The notes below the pieces were generated by a model. The model made no database searches and had not been told where the DNA came from. It was given only the letters and a program-made list of their open reading frames with translations. DNA of 64,000 nucleotides from the NCBI GenBank assembly GCA_964251675.1, contig CAXUKS010000005.1, positions 1-64,000 of the forward strand. The letters are read 5' to 3'. Source of the stretch: JANXMY01 sp964251675 (GTDB lineage Bacteria; Armatimonadota; Armatimonadia; Armatimonadales; Capsulimonadaceae). The translations under genes and the position numbers were made by a program. Positions 8,487 to 17,400 of the stretch are shown here, piece by piece (within the stretch, counting starts at the first letter, position 1; every line of letters starts with the position of its first letter).

Positions 8487-11078
8487 ATGACTATTCGCCG
8501 CTGCCTGTTTGTCCTGTCTGCCCCACTGGCTTTGCTGGCGGCCCTGCCCGCGTTCTGTGCCGGGGAAGCCGCCCCGCCCCTACCGCCGACGCCCCTGAGC
8601 GCGATGCTGCTGCGGGCGACGCCCCCGAAAACCGGCGTCGTGCTGGCCGTCGGCGCGGACAAAGTTTCCCTGCCACCCGACGCCGTGCTTCCGGGGGACA
8701 CGCCCACCGTGGCCGAAGTCGGGGCGCTGTATGGCCAGACCGTGCAACCTTTTGGGTCCGTCACTGTTGTTGCCCCGCCCACCATCACCGTCGTCGACGC
8801 CCCGCCGGAGACGCCGAACCCTTACGACGGGATGCCGCCTGGTCAGGTGATGCAGCTTCTCACCAAGACGTTCACCGCCGTGCAGTGGAAATCGTTCCTC
8901 GGCAAAACCGGGGTCGCCTACTCTGCCATGACCGGCGACACGCAGCCCGCGCTGTTTGCGGCGCTCTTCCCCGACGGCCATTTGAAGATTATTCAGGACA
9001 CCCGCATCGTTGAGAACGATCCCAAGTCTAGGCGAGACCTGTCCGGCGACGTGCTGACCACCGCCCATCTGCGCCTGAGTTACACTGTCAGCCTTGCCCT
9101 GCAACTGGAAAACGAACCAACCTCCTATCAGTTTTATGGCGTCGTGCCCTCTAAAGATGCCCCGCCGCGCTACTTTATGATGAATGGGCAAGGGCAGGAT
9201 GTGGACCATGAGTTCGGCGCGACGGTGCGCGAGACGGTTCCGAACACGCTCAAAGCCGGGCAGATGGCGTATGACGACCCCACCCTTAAAGCCGCCGTCC
9301 CGCTGGGCGGCCTCAAAACGGTGGGCAATCTGGCGCGGCGTATCGGGCTGACCACAAAGCGCGAGATTTACGCCGATGCCCGCTATGAGACGCGGCCTGT
9401 GACGCTGCTGCCTGCCAGCGGCTCCGCGCCCGCCGCCGACCTGCTGCGGGCGCTGGCCGTGTGCGTCGGCGGCACATACCGGCAGGTGGGTCCAGCCTTT
9501 GTGCTGACCAATGACGTGCTTGGCCTCGGCACGAAGCACGCGCTCTGGAAGGCGTTTGAAGAGAAAGCGGCGGCGATGCTGCCGGGCGGCAACAACATTT
9601 TCGCCAGCGTCACCCTGCCCCCGGACGCGCCCTATACCGTCCGGGATATTTCTTTTGGCGATGACCCGCTGGCGTTTACCCCCGCGCAGACAGGCGCTTT
9701 CTGGAAGAAATGGGAACAAAATCCCCTCAGCAGCGGGGGCATGATGGATATAACTATCCCATTCGCTCAGCTCAGTCCCGCCCAGCAGGACTCCGCTGAA
9801 CTCATTCAAGCGGCCAATGAAAAGTCCAAAGAGAAGACAACGCTGGAAGGCACAGTGATGGTGCAGGCCGAGCCGGAGGTAGAAGTCCTCCTGCCCGCTG
9901 TGGACGGCCCCATTCTGATTCTCCAAAGCTACCAGGGCCTCCTGCCCTACCCCAAGCTGACCGCCGCGCAGCAGAAGGCTCAGATGCAGCGCCTGGCACC
10001 AGAGTTAATGGAGATGGACGAGCCGAATGCGCCCGCGCCGCCGGACTTCTCGCAAACGCTGCGCGGCTTTCAGCGCCGGGCCGCCCGCGTCGCGCCGAAG
10101 ACGCCGGAAGAAACAGCGCAGGCGCTCGCGGCGCTGAAGGCCCTAGGCTTCACCGAAGTCTGGCTTGCAGTGGTTCCTAACTCCGGCGAAACCGATGCCG
10201 CCCTGAAAGCGCGGCTGACGCAGGCCGTGGCCGACGGGCGCAAGCGGGGCGTCGCCATCCTGCCCGCTGTTTTCCTGCTGGGCTGGCAAAGCATCCCGCC
10301 CGGCCTGAACGACCTGACCGCAAGCGGCAAGCCGGGTGCGCCCGAAACCGTCTCGCCGTTCGCGCCCGCCGTTTCCGCCCGGCTGTCCGCACTGGTTCGC
10401 ACGGTGGGAAGCGTTCCCGGCCTCGGCGGGCTGGTCTGGGAGGGTATTCCGCCGTCGGGGTACGAAACGACCCTGCCCGGTGAGAATATCGCCCGCGAGG
10501 GGGATGCGCTCGGCTACGGCGAGGCCGGGCGGCTGGCGTATCTGCGGCAGGCCCACACCGACCCGGTGGACCTGCACGACAATTCGTTCACCGACAAGCG
10601 GGCGCACGTCAGCGTGCCGGGGTTTGACAGCGACTTCAACCGAGAGCGCCGCCTGTTCACCGACTGGGGCACGCGGCGGGCAGACACCCTGCGGGCGCTT
10701 CTCGGCGGGCTGGCGGCGCAAAGCCGGGCCACTTTGCTTCTGCTGCCGCCCAGCAATGCCAGCTTTTCGTCGTCCTACGGCTCCTGGGATGACCTCCGCC
10801 GCCCGCCGCCGACGGTCCGTTTCGTTTCGCCCAACGGCCCCGATGGACAGCCTCTCATGGGCGCTGCCATGACCGAGCATCTGTCTTCGGCATTGGTTTA
10901 TACAACGGTGCAGACGTTCCTGCCTCCGCATCCCTCCGATGCCCAGTGGAAAGCCGCCGCCTCCCGTGCGCTGGTGCTGGCGGCCAAGCGCGGCGACAAG
11001 AACGTGGTGCTGGACCTGACGGGCCAGGCGGCTTTGTGGCAGGAAACGCCAAAAAAAGAGACGCCGAGGAAGCCGTGA
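8487..11078 (+). CDS. large exported protein with TIM-barrel-like C-terminal region
   Basis: 863 residues. An N-terminal signal peptide (positively charged MTIRR, hydrophobic core to about residue 25, cleavage near AFCAGE) indicates export. Residues about 95-480 hold no recognised domain. Residues about 530-800 look like a bacterial glycosidase-type TIM barrel (ALKALGFTEVWLAVVP, then KRGVAILPAVFLLGW and LGGLVWEGIP); catalytic residues cannot be assigned. AGGAG lies 8 nt before the start. It is probably a single-gene unit, followed by the MarR promoter. Confidence 0.7.
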   Translation: MTIRRCLFVLSAPLALLAALPAFCAGEAAPPLPPTPLSAMLLRATPPKTGVVLAVGADKVSLPPDAVLPGDTPTVAEVGALYGQTVQPFGSVTVVAPPTITVVDAPPETPNPYDGMPPGQVMQLLTKTFTAVQWKSFLGKTGVAYSAMTGDTQPALFAALFPDGHLKIIQDTRIVENDPKSRRDLSGDVLTTAHLRLSYTVSLALQLENEPTSYQFYGVVPSKDAPPRYFMMNGQGQDVDHEFGATVRETVPNTLKAGQMAYDDPTLKAAVPLGGLKTVGNLARRIGLTTKREIYADARYETRPVTLLPASGSAPAADLLRALAVCVGGTYRQVGPAFVLTNDVLGLGTKHALWKAFEEKAAAMLPGGNNIFASVTLPPDAPYTVRDISFGDDPLAFTPAQTGAFWKKWEQNPLSSGGMMDITIPFAQLSPAQQDSAELIQAANEKSKEKTTLEGTVMVQAEPEVEVLLPAVDGPILILQSYQGLLPYPKLTAAQQKAQMQRLAPELMEMDEPNAPAPPDFSQTLRGFQRRAARVAPKTPEETAQALAALKALGFTEVWLAVVPNSGETDAALKARLTQAVADGRKRGVAILPAVFLLGWQSIPPGLNDLTASGKPGAPETVSPFAPAVSARLSALVRTVGSVPGLGGLVWEGIPPSGYETTLPGENIAREGDALGYGEAGRLAYLRQAHTDPVDLHDNSFTDKRAHVSVPGFDSDFNRERRLFTDWGTRRADTLRALLGGLAAQSRATLLLLPPSNASFSSSYGSWDDLRRPPPTVRFVSPNGPDGQPLMGAAMTEHLSSALVYTTVQTFLPPHPSDAQWKAAASRALVLAAKRGDKNVVLDLTGQAALWQETPKKETPRKP

Positions 11079-11111
11079 CGGAAGCGGGGCTTCCGCCGCG
11101 CTTTTTGCCTC

Positions 11112-11150
11112 TTGACAATTCGCACACTAACAGTTATAATACTAACAATG
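11112..11150 (+). promoter_or_regulatory. perfect-consensus sigma70 promoter with operator-like repeats; leaderless start
   Basis: TTGACA (11112-11117), a 17-nt spacer and TATAAT (11135-11140). The start codon begins at 11148, so the expected transcript starts at or next to the ATG. TAACAGTTA (11128-11136) is an inverted repeat overlapping the -10, and ACTAACA occurs on both sides (11126 and 11141). This is a plausible MarR autoregulatory site. Confidence 0.85.
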
Positions 11151-11603
11151 AACGACGAAAAATCAGCCCCGCAGCTTTGCACGGCTCTGATGCGGATTGG
11201 AACCCGCATGGCCGCCGTATTTGACCGGCATTTTGAGGCAATGGGCATCACGCAGGCCCAATTTCGGCTGCTGCTGGCTATCTGCGAGGAAGGCGAGGAG
11301 GATGGCCTCGCGCCGTCGCTGCTGGCGGAACATCTGCTGATTGAGCGGGCCACCGTCTCGGTGCTGACCCAGCGGATGGTGGAGCGGAGCCTGCTGGAGC
11401 GACGACCGGGTGAAAACCGTCGCACACACAACCTGGCTTTGACGGAAGCGGGCCGGGCGCTGCTCTTTGAAGTCCTTCCCCACGCCACCGCGCTGGCCGA
11501 GGACACTTTGGCGGGCATCGAACCGGCGCATCTGCGCGAGATGCAAACTCAATTGGACACGATTGAAGACCAGCTGCGCGACCAAAAGGACACACGCCCA
11601 TGA
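11148..11603 (+). CDS. MarR-family transcriptional regulator
   Basis: About 151 residues with the winged-helix MarR layout: an N-terminal dimer helix, GITQAQFRLLLAI, the recognition helix AEHLLIERATVSVLTQRMVERSLLE, and the wing ERRPGENRRTHNLALTEAG. It probably represses its own operon and responds to a small phenolic or similar ligand. The start at 11148 is chosen because an upstream in-frame codon at 11112 falls inside the -35 box. The stop overlaps the next start (ATGA at 11600), so the DUF4188 gene is likely co-translated and co-regulated. Confidence 0.92.
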   Translation: MNDEKSAPQLCTALMRIGTRMAAVFDRHFEAMGITQAQFRLLLAICEEGEEDGLAPSLLAEHLLIERATVSVLTQRMVERSLLERRPGENRRTHNLALTEAGRALLFEVLPHATALAEDTLAGIEPAHLREMQTQLDTIEDQLRDQKDTRP

Positions 11604-12079
11604 CCCAGATTTTTCCCGGTCGGTTCACCGCCGACATCGATGGCCCGTTTGTCGTGTTTCTGATTGGCATGCGGATCAACAAGCCCCTGGCGCTGCACAA
11701 ATGGGTCCCTACAGCGGCGGCGATGGGGCCGATGCTGCGCTCGCTGTATCAAAACCCGGAAAGCGGCTTTCTGGGCGGCGAGGGCATTTTCTATTCGGCA
11801 GGCGTCGGGCTGATCCAATACTGGCGCTCCGCCGAGGATTTGGAGCGGTTCGCCCGGTCGCCGTCGGAAACGCATCTGAAAGCGTGGCAGCGGTTCAACA
11901 AAGCCATCGGCAAAGACGGCAGCGTCGGCATCTGGCACGAGACCTACAAGGTTGAAGCGGGCGGCTACGAGGCCATCTACGCCAATATGCCCCGCTTCGG
12001 CCTCGCGGCAGCCACGGCGCAGGTCCCGGTCGGCAAGCGCGGCGAAACCGCACGGGAGCGGCTGGCCGCAGAGTCATAG
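11600..12079 (+). CDS. DUF4188-family protein (monooxygenase-like)
   Basis: 159 residues. VVFLIGMRINKPLALHKWVP, the LIQYWRS segment, the GIWHETYKV motif and YANMPRFGL fit DUF4188, a family related to small dimeric alpha-beta barrel proteins and sometimes called monooxygenases; the reaction is not established. The overlapping MarR gene suggests a detoxification or stress role. Confidence 0.8.
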   Translation: MTQIFPGRFTADIDGPFVVFLIGMRINKPLALHKWVPTAAAMGPMLRSLYQNPESGFLGGEGIFYSAGVGLIQYWRSAEDLERFARSPSETHLKAWQRFNKAIGKDGSVGIWHETYKVEAGGYEAIYANMPRFGLAAATAQVPVGKRGETARERLAAES

Positions 12080-12080
12080 C

Positions 12081-12110
12081 AAAGGGGCGCAGCTTATGCC
12101 GCGCCCCTTT
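12081..12110 (+). terminator. hairpin terminator after the MarR-DUF4188 operon
   Basis: Perfect 10-bp stem AAAGGGGCGC/GCGCCCCTTT with a 10-nt loop just after the DUF4188 stop. The tail is short (TTTGTC), so strength is uncertain. Confidence 0.6.
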
Positions 12111-12202
12111 GTCGCTGAGGAACTTGATCAGGTCGGCGATGCGGCAGGAGCAGCCCCACTCGTTGCCCTGCCAGGAAACGACTTTGACGAAGCTGCCGAG
12201 GC
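12107..12202 (-). pseudogene. 3'-end fragment of a gap gene
   Basis: About 95 bp matching the last 32 codons of gap (13103-13200) in the same orientation, at roughly 88% by eye. It encodes GSFVKVVSWQGNEWGCSCRI, where intact gap has GSFVKVVSWYDNEWGYSCRV. Divergence suggests a different gap allele or paralogue, not a fresh copy. With intact gap it brackets the HEPN-like cassette. Confidence 0.85.
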
Positions 12203-12209
12203 AAGAATA

Positions 12210-12530
12210 CTAAGCGGCAACCGGCTCTAGCTCGAGGCCGAGGCCTTCTGCCTCCGAAGTTGTCAGCCCCATGGCGACACTTACTCCCACAGCAGCCGCT
12301 TCACCCTCCGCCTCTTCATACGCACGCATGATTAGGGAGGAACGCTCCTGCTGACTCAGATTACGCCAGTCATCCCAGACGACAAGAAGATGTGTACTGT
12401 TGCTGGGTCGCTCGATGTTGATAAAAGGGGCGGCATATTCATTGGCAGGGTGCGAGAATTCTTCTGTCAATCGTTGCTGTAAGAGATCAACATTGTTTTG
12501 TGGGTTTTGACGTAACATAACGCGGGACAT
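12210..12530 (-). CDS. hypothetical protein, second gene of a HEPN-like cassette
   Basis: 106 residues, mostly soluble, no recognised domain. LLVVWDDWRNLSQQERSSLI and the acidic C-terminus are the main features. Its ATG lies 3 nt after the stop of the broken HEPN-like gene, so the two formed an operon. The size and position suit the partner of a HEPN protein, but no nucleotidyltransferase motif is visible. Confidence 0.6.
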   Translation of the reverse strand: MSRVMLRQNPQNNVDLLQQRLTEEFSHPANEYAAPFINIERPSNSTHLLVVWDDWRNLSQQERSSLIMRAYEEAEGEAAAVGVSVAMGLTTSEAEGLGLELEPVAA

Positions 12531-12533
12531 GGC

Positions 12534-13043
12534 TTAACTCCATAAACTTCTTTGGTTGTCGTGCATCCACTCAACAGCACTGCGGACACTGTCGGCCTCC
12601 TGAACAGTAGCATTACCGGGTTGATAGCGCATTTTGACTGCCCAATTCTCAGTCACGTCTCTGACGCACTAGGATAGCGTCTGGGAAACCATGATGCCTA
12701 GAGCGGACTTGCCTCGTGCGGCCCTCTCCGCCGGAAGAACCGCTTCCCAAAAAATCAGGCTGTGTTCGTGGCCCGACGGCAGAGAAGAAATACCGGTCGT
12801 TCTTGCCCAATGCCTCTCTGCAATCCCAAAGCGGCTTTTGACAGTGACTTAAGGAGGGACGGACGAGTCTACACGGCAGAAGGAAATTTTAAGGATCATT
12901 TCAGCCGCATAGCCCAACAAGTATACGCCACCGTCAAGATGCCCGTTGTCGAGTAGCAGTAAGCCTTCGTCATAACGGGCGTTTGCGGCCAGCAACATAT
13001 CACCGACGGTCTCATATCGTACCAAGCGACTCATTAACGGCAT
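12534..13043 (-). pseudogene. HEPN-like protein gene with two in-frame stop codons
   Basis: The N-terminal part (ETVGDMLLAANARYDEGLLL, then GYAAEMILK) resembles HEPN helical proteins. The same frame then meets TAA (12849-12851) and TAG (12669-12671) but otherwise keeps plausible protein: HEHSLIFWEAVLPAERAARG, then ENWAVKMRYQPGNATVQEAD and VEWMHDNQRSLWS to the final TAA at 12534. No frame change is needed. This is a recently inactivated gene or a sequence error at two positions. The ATG at 13043 or 13034 is preferred, because the ATG at 13070 is inside the gap terminator hairpin. Confidence 0.7.
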
Positions 13044-13053
13044 AGTGAACTCC

Positions 13054-13080
13054 GGGCCGAAGAAGTTCATTCTTCGGCCC
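13054..13080. terminator. hairpin downstream of gap
   Basis: Perfect 11-bp stem GGGCCGAAGAA/TTCTTCGGCCC with a 5-nt loop, about 20 nt beyond the gap stop. There is no U-tract on the gap side, so it may act as a processing or stability hairpin. Confidence 0.5.
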
Positions 13081-13096
13081 TTGTTGTCCTAAACCC

Positions 13097-14113
13097 CTAC
13101 AGTCCCTTGTCGCTGAGGAACTTGATCAGGTCAGCGACGCGGCAGGAATAGCCCCATTCGTTGTCGTACCAAGAGACGACCTTGACGAAGCTGCCGAGGC
13201 CGATGGTGTCGAGCGAGCTGAAGATGGACGAGTGCGGGTTGCCTTTGAGGTCGGTGGAAACCAGCGGCTCGTCGGAGTACTGCAAAATGCCCTTCATGGG
13301 GCCGTCGGCGTACTCTTTCATCGCGGCGTTGATCTCGTCCGGCGAAGCCTCTTTGTCGAGCAGGGCGGTGAAGTCCACGACCGACACGGTGGGGGTCGGG
13401 ACGCGGAAGGCCATGCCGGTGAACTTGCCTTTCAGCTCGGGGATGACCAGGCCAACGGCTTTGGCCGCGCCGGTGCTGCTGGGGACGATGTTCTGGGCGG
13501 CGGCGCGGGCATCGCGCAGGTCTTTGGCGGCGGTGTCCACGGTGCGCTGCGAGTTGGTGTAAGCGTGAATGGTGGTCAGCAGGCCCTTCTGGATGCCGAA
13601 CTTGTCATTCATCACTTTGGCGACCGGGGCCAGGCCGTTGGTGGTACACGAGGCATTGGAAATGACATGGTGCGCGGCGGGGTCGTAGGCATCGTTGTTG
13701 ACACCGAGCACGATGGTCAGGTCTTCGTTCTTGGCAGGGGCCGAGATGATGACCTTTTTGACGCCATGCTCGCGGTGGGCGACGGCTTTGGTGGCATCGG
13801 TGAAGAAGCCGGTGCTTTCAATGACCACATCGACGCCTTCGGAGTCCCAGCGGATGTCGCCGGGGTTCTTTTCGGCAAAGACGGTGATTTTCTTTCCGCC
13901 CACGACGATGTCGTTGTTCTCGGCCACCACATCGCCGCCTTTGTAGGGGCCGTAGTTGCTGTCGTATTTCAGCAGGTGGGCGTTGGTCTTGGCATCGGTC
14001 AGGTCGTTGAGGGCGACGACTTCGATTTCGCCGTTGGGGAACCGCTCCTGAATGGCGCGGTAGGTGATGCGTCCGATACGGCCAAAGCCGTTGATGCCGA
14101 CTCGCACTGGCAT
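13097..14113 (-). CDS. gap: type I glyceraldehyde-3-phosphate dehydrogenase
   Basis: Oxidises glyceraldehyde-3-phosphate to 1,3-bisphosphoglycerate with NAD(P). 338 residues, the family norm. Signatures are the NAD-binding INGFGRIGR, the catalytic ASCTTNGLAP (Cys about 154), HAYTNSQ, SSTGAAKAV and WYDNEWGYSCR. The Met at 14113 is chosen: MPVRVGINGFGRIGR is the canonical start and AGGAG lies upstream. A longer in-frame reading to 14428 crosses a repeat element and is not credible. A fragment of a related gap 3' end is 0.9 kb downstream. Confidence 0.98.
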   Translation of the reverse strand: MPVRVGINGFGRIGRITYRAIQERFPNGEIEVVALNDLTDAKTNAHLLKYDSNYGPYKGGDVVAENNDIVVGGKKITVFAEKNPGDIRWDSEGVDVVIESTGFFTDATKAVAHREHGVKKVIISAPAKNEDLTIVLGVNNDAYDPAAHHVISNASCTTNGLAPVAKVMNDKFGIQKGLLTTIHAYTNSQRTVDTAAKDLRDARAAAQNIVPSSTGAAKAVGLVIPELKGKFTGMAFRVPTPTVSVVDFTALLDKEASPDEINAAMKEYADGPMKGILQYSDEPLVSTDLKGNPHSSIFSSLDTIGLGSFVKVVSWYDNEWGYSCRVADLIKFLSDKGL

Positions 14114-14248
14114 AGTGGGTGTTCTCCTGTGTGTGTTCTGAAAATCGCTTCGATTTGAAGCCTCAGTGTACCCGAAAGGGCCGGGACGGGGCAAGGGGCG
14201 GGCAAGGAAGCGGGAGCCAGCGGGTACAATATCCGTATTCGAAGAGTC

Positions 14249-14395
14249 GCCACGGGTTGAAACCCGAGGCTGAAAAATGCCCAGTGTCCAGGGGACACAA
14301 GAGTGGAGCAAGACAGCCTCCGCGCCAACGATCTTCCGTCCCCTGGACACTGGGCTTTTGACAGCCTCGGGTTTCAACCCGTGGCATCCTGCACC
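14249..14395. repeat. REPIN-like element, CCACGGGTTGAAACCCG family
   Basis: Inverted arms of about 40 nt contain GCCACGGGTT/AACCCGTGGC and CCCAGTGTCCAGGGGAC. The second family member is at 23299. It lies between the divergent gap and restriction-modification genes, in the shared upstream region. Confidence 0.9.
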
Positions 14396-14427
14396 CCTAG
14401 CAACTTTCCCGGAGAAACGTGCCCCCA

Positions 14428-17400
14428 ATGTCCCTGCTACACGACTACCTCGCCGCGCTTCACGCGATCCATGCCAGCCAGGCCGGGGTCAAGGAGACCT
14501 CCTACTACCCCGCTGTCAGTGAGCTGTTTAATGCCGTCGGCAAGACGCTGAAGCCGCCCGTGCGCTGCATTATCAACCTGAAGAACACGGGGGCGGGCAT
14601 TCCCGACGGCGGCTTTTTCACGCCGGATCAGTTTGGACAGGTGATGGACGGCAGCCTGCCGCCCGCGCTGCTGCCGTCGCGGGGCGTGCTGGAAGTCAAG
14701 GGCACGGGGGAGGCGCTTGCCAAGATCGCGGCGAGTGAGCAGGTGGATAAGTATCTGAGGAAGTACGGGCAGGTGCTGGTGACCAACCTGCGCGGCTTCC
14801 TGCTGGTGGGGCGCGATGAGCACGGCCAGAAGTCGTTGAAGGAAGAGTTTTTACTCGCCCCCACTGAAGCCGCGTTCTGGACGCAAGCCGCGCAGCCGGG
14901 CGCGGCGGAGCCGGGGCAGGCGGCCCAGTTTGCCGAATACCTGCAGCGCGTGCTGCTGCATGCCGCCCCGCTGGCGTCGCCCGAAGATGTGGCGTGGTTT
15001 CTGGCCTCCTACGCCCGTGATGCCGCCAGCCGCATTGCGACGTCGCCCCTGCCCGCGCTGGCCTCCGTTCGCACCGCGCTGGAAGAGGCGCTGGGGCTGC
15101 GCTTTCAGGGCGAAAAGGGCGACCATTTTTTCCGTTCCACATTGGTGCAGACCCTCTTTTATGGCATCTTTTCGGCCTGGGTGCTGTGGTGCCGTCAGCA
15201 CGCCGCCGCCAAAACGGCGGGCCGGTTCGACTGGCGCATGGCCTCGTGGGAGCTGCACGTTCCGATGATCCGCGCCCTGTTTGATCAGGTTGCCACGCCG
15301 ACCAAGCTGGTCGCGCTGGGGCTGGTGGAGGTGCTGGACTGGACGGGGGCGGCGCTGAACCGGGTGGACCAGGCAGCGTTCTTCGCCAAGTTCGACGGCG
15401 AGCAGGCGGTGCAGTATTTCTATGAGCCGTTCCTGCAAGCCTTTGACCCGGCCCTGCGCCGGGAGCTGGGGGTCTGGTACACGCCCCCGGAGATTGTCCG
15501 GTATATGGTGGCGCGTGTGGACCGGGTGCTTCAGGAAGAGCTGGGCATTACCGACGGCCTGGCCGACCCGAATGTGTATGTGCTGGACCCCTGCTGCGGC
15601 ACGGGGGCGTATCTGGTGGAAGTGCTGCGCCATATCCACGCCCGGCTGGACGCGGCGGGTGGGGACGGGCTGGCTGCCTCCGACTTAAAGAAGGCGGCCA
15701 CGGAGCGCGTTTTCGGCTTTGAAATCCTGCCCGCGCCGTTTGTGGTGGCCCATTTGCAGCTGGGCCTGCTGCTTCAAAACGCGGGCGCTCCCCTGTCCGA
15801 AGCGAAGGCGGAGCGCGTGGGCGTCTACCTGACCAATGCCCTGACCGGCTGGGGCACGGACGCGGCCCCCCACCCGGCGCTGCCGATCCCGGAGTTTGGC
15901 GAGGAGCGCGACCTGGCCGATCAGGTCAAGCAAAAGAAGCCCATTCTGGTGATATTGGGCAACCCGCCGTACAATGCTTTTTCGGGAACCAGTCCGGTGG
16001 AGGAGCAGAGCCTTGTCGAGCCGTACAAAGCAGGATTGATTTCAGAATGGGGCATCAAAAAGTTCAACCTAGATGACCTTTATGTGCGTTTCTTCCGATT
16101 GGCAGAGAGGGGCATTGCCGAGCGGACTGGCAAAGGTGTCGTCTGCTATATCTCTAACCATTCGTGGGTGAGCGATCCTTCTTTTGTCGTTATGCGAAAG
16201 CATCTTCTCGCGTCCTTTGACCAATTCTGGATTGAGAATATGCACGGCAATCGGAAAATCTCCGAGTATGCCCCCGATGGCAAGACGAGTGAAACAGTTT
16301 TTGCCTTGCCCGGTTTCTCTGCTGGTATTCAGCAGGGGGTTGCCATTTCGTTGTGGCTGAAAACAGGACAATCCGAACAAGAACCCCAAGTTCATTTTCG
16401 TGACGACTTAACGGCTGCAAAAGCGGTAGAGCGTCGCGCCGACCTTTTGGCGTCTCTCAGTGACGCCGATTTTTCCAGCCATTATGTGACTGCCAATCCC
16501 AAAAAGAGTAACCGCTTCTCTTTCCGTCCGTCAGATGTAGCCGCGCACTATGAGGCGTGGCCGACACTGATACAATTATGCGCGGAATCGCCCAGCAATG
16601 GATTAATGGAGAAGCGCGGCGGGGCGCTTATTGATATTGACCGGTCTGCCCTGGAAGACCGAATGAGAAAGTATTACGACCCCACTGTAAGTTGGGACAC
16701 TCTTAAGTTACTTGACACTAACCTGACAGAAGATGCTTCGGGCTTCGACGCTATCAAGGTCAGACCTAAATTGATTGGCAATGAGGGATTTCAGCAAAGC
16801 CGGTTGTTGCGCTATGCGGTACGCCCGTTCGACACGCGCTGGTGCTATTACAGCACTGTCAGCCCACTATGGAACCGATCCCGCCCAACGCTTTGGCGAC
16901 AATGCTGGGAAGGCAACAGCTTTTTAATGAGTCGCCCTGCTGGGGTTGCCAATCCCGAAGGCTTCCCCATGATGTTTACGCGCCTACTAGGAGACAATGA
17001 CTTTCTACGGGGTCACGCTTACTACTTTCCTATACAGCTACGGGTGGGGATTTTGGGCGAACATGAGGCTCCGACGGCCAACCTTTCCCCTGCCGCCCGC
17101 GCCTATCTGGCAAGCCTCGGCATCTCCAACCCGGACACCGACGCCGAGACCGCCGGGCTGCTTTGGATGCACGCGCTCGCCATCGGCTACAGCCCCGCGT
17201 ACCTCAGCGAAAACGCCGACGGCATCCGCAGCGACTGGCCCCGCGTGCCCCTGCCCGCCAGCCGGGACGCCCTGGAAGCCTCCGCCGCATTGGGGCGGCA
17301 GGTGGCCGCGCTGCTGGACACGGAAACCCCCGTGCCCGGTGTCACCGTCTCGCCCGACCCGCAGTTCAAGACGCTCGGCGTCATCAGCCGGGTGGACGGC

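Noticed and set aside
14114..14428. Long N-terminal extension of gap
   Set aside because: The open frame crosses a repeat element and the canonical MPVRVGINGFGRIGR start with AGGAG lies at 14113.
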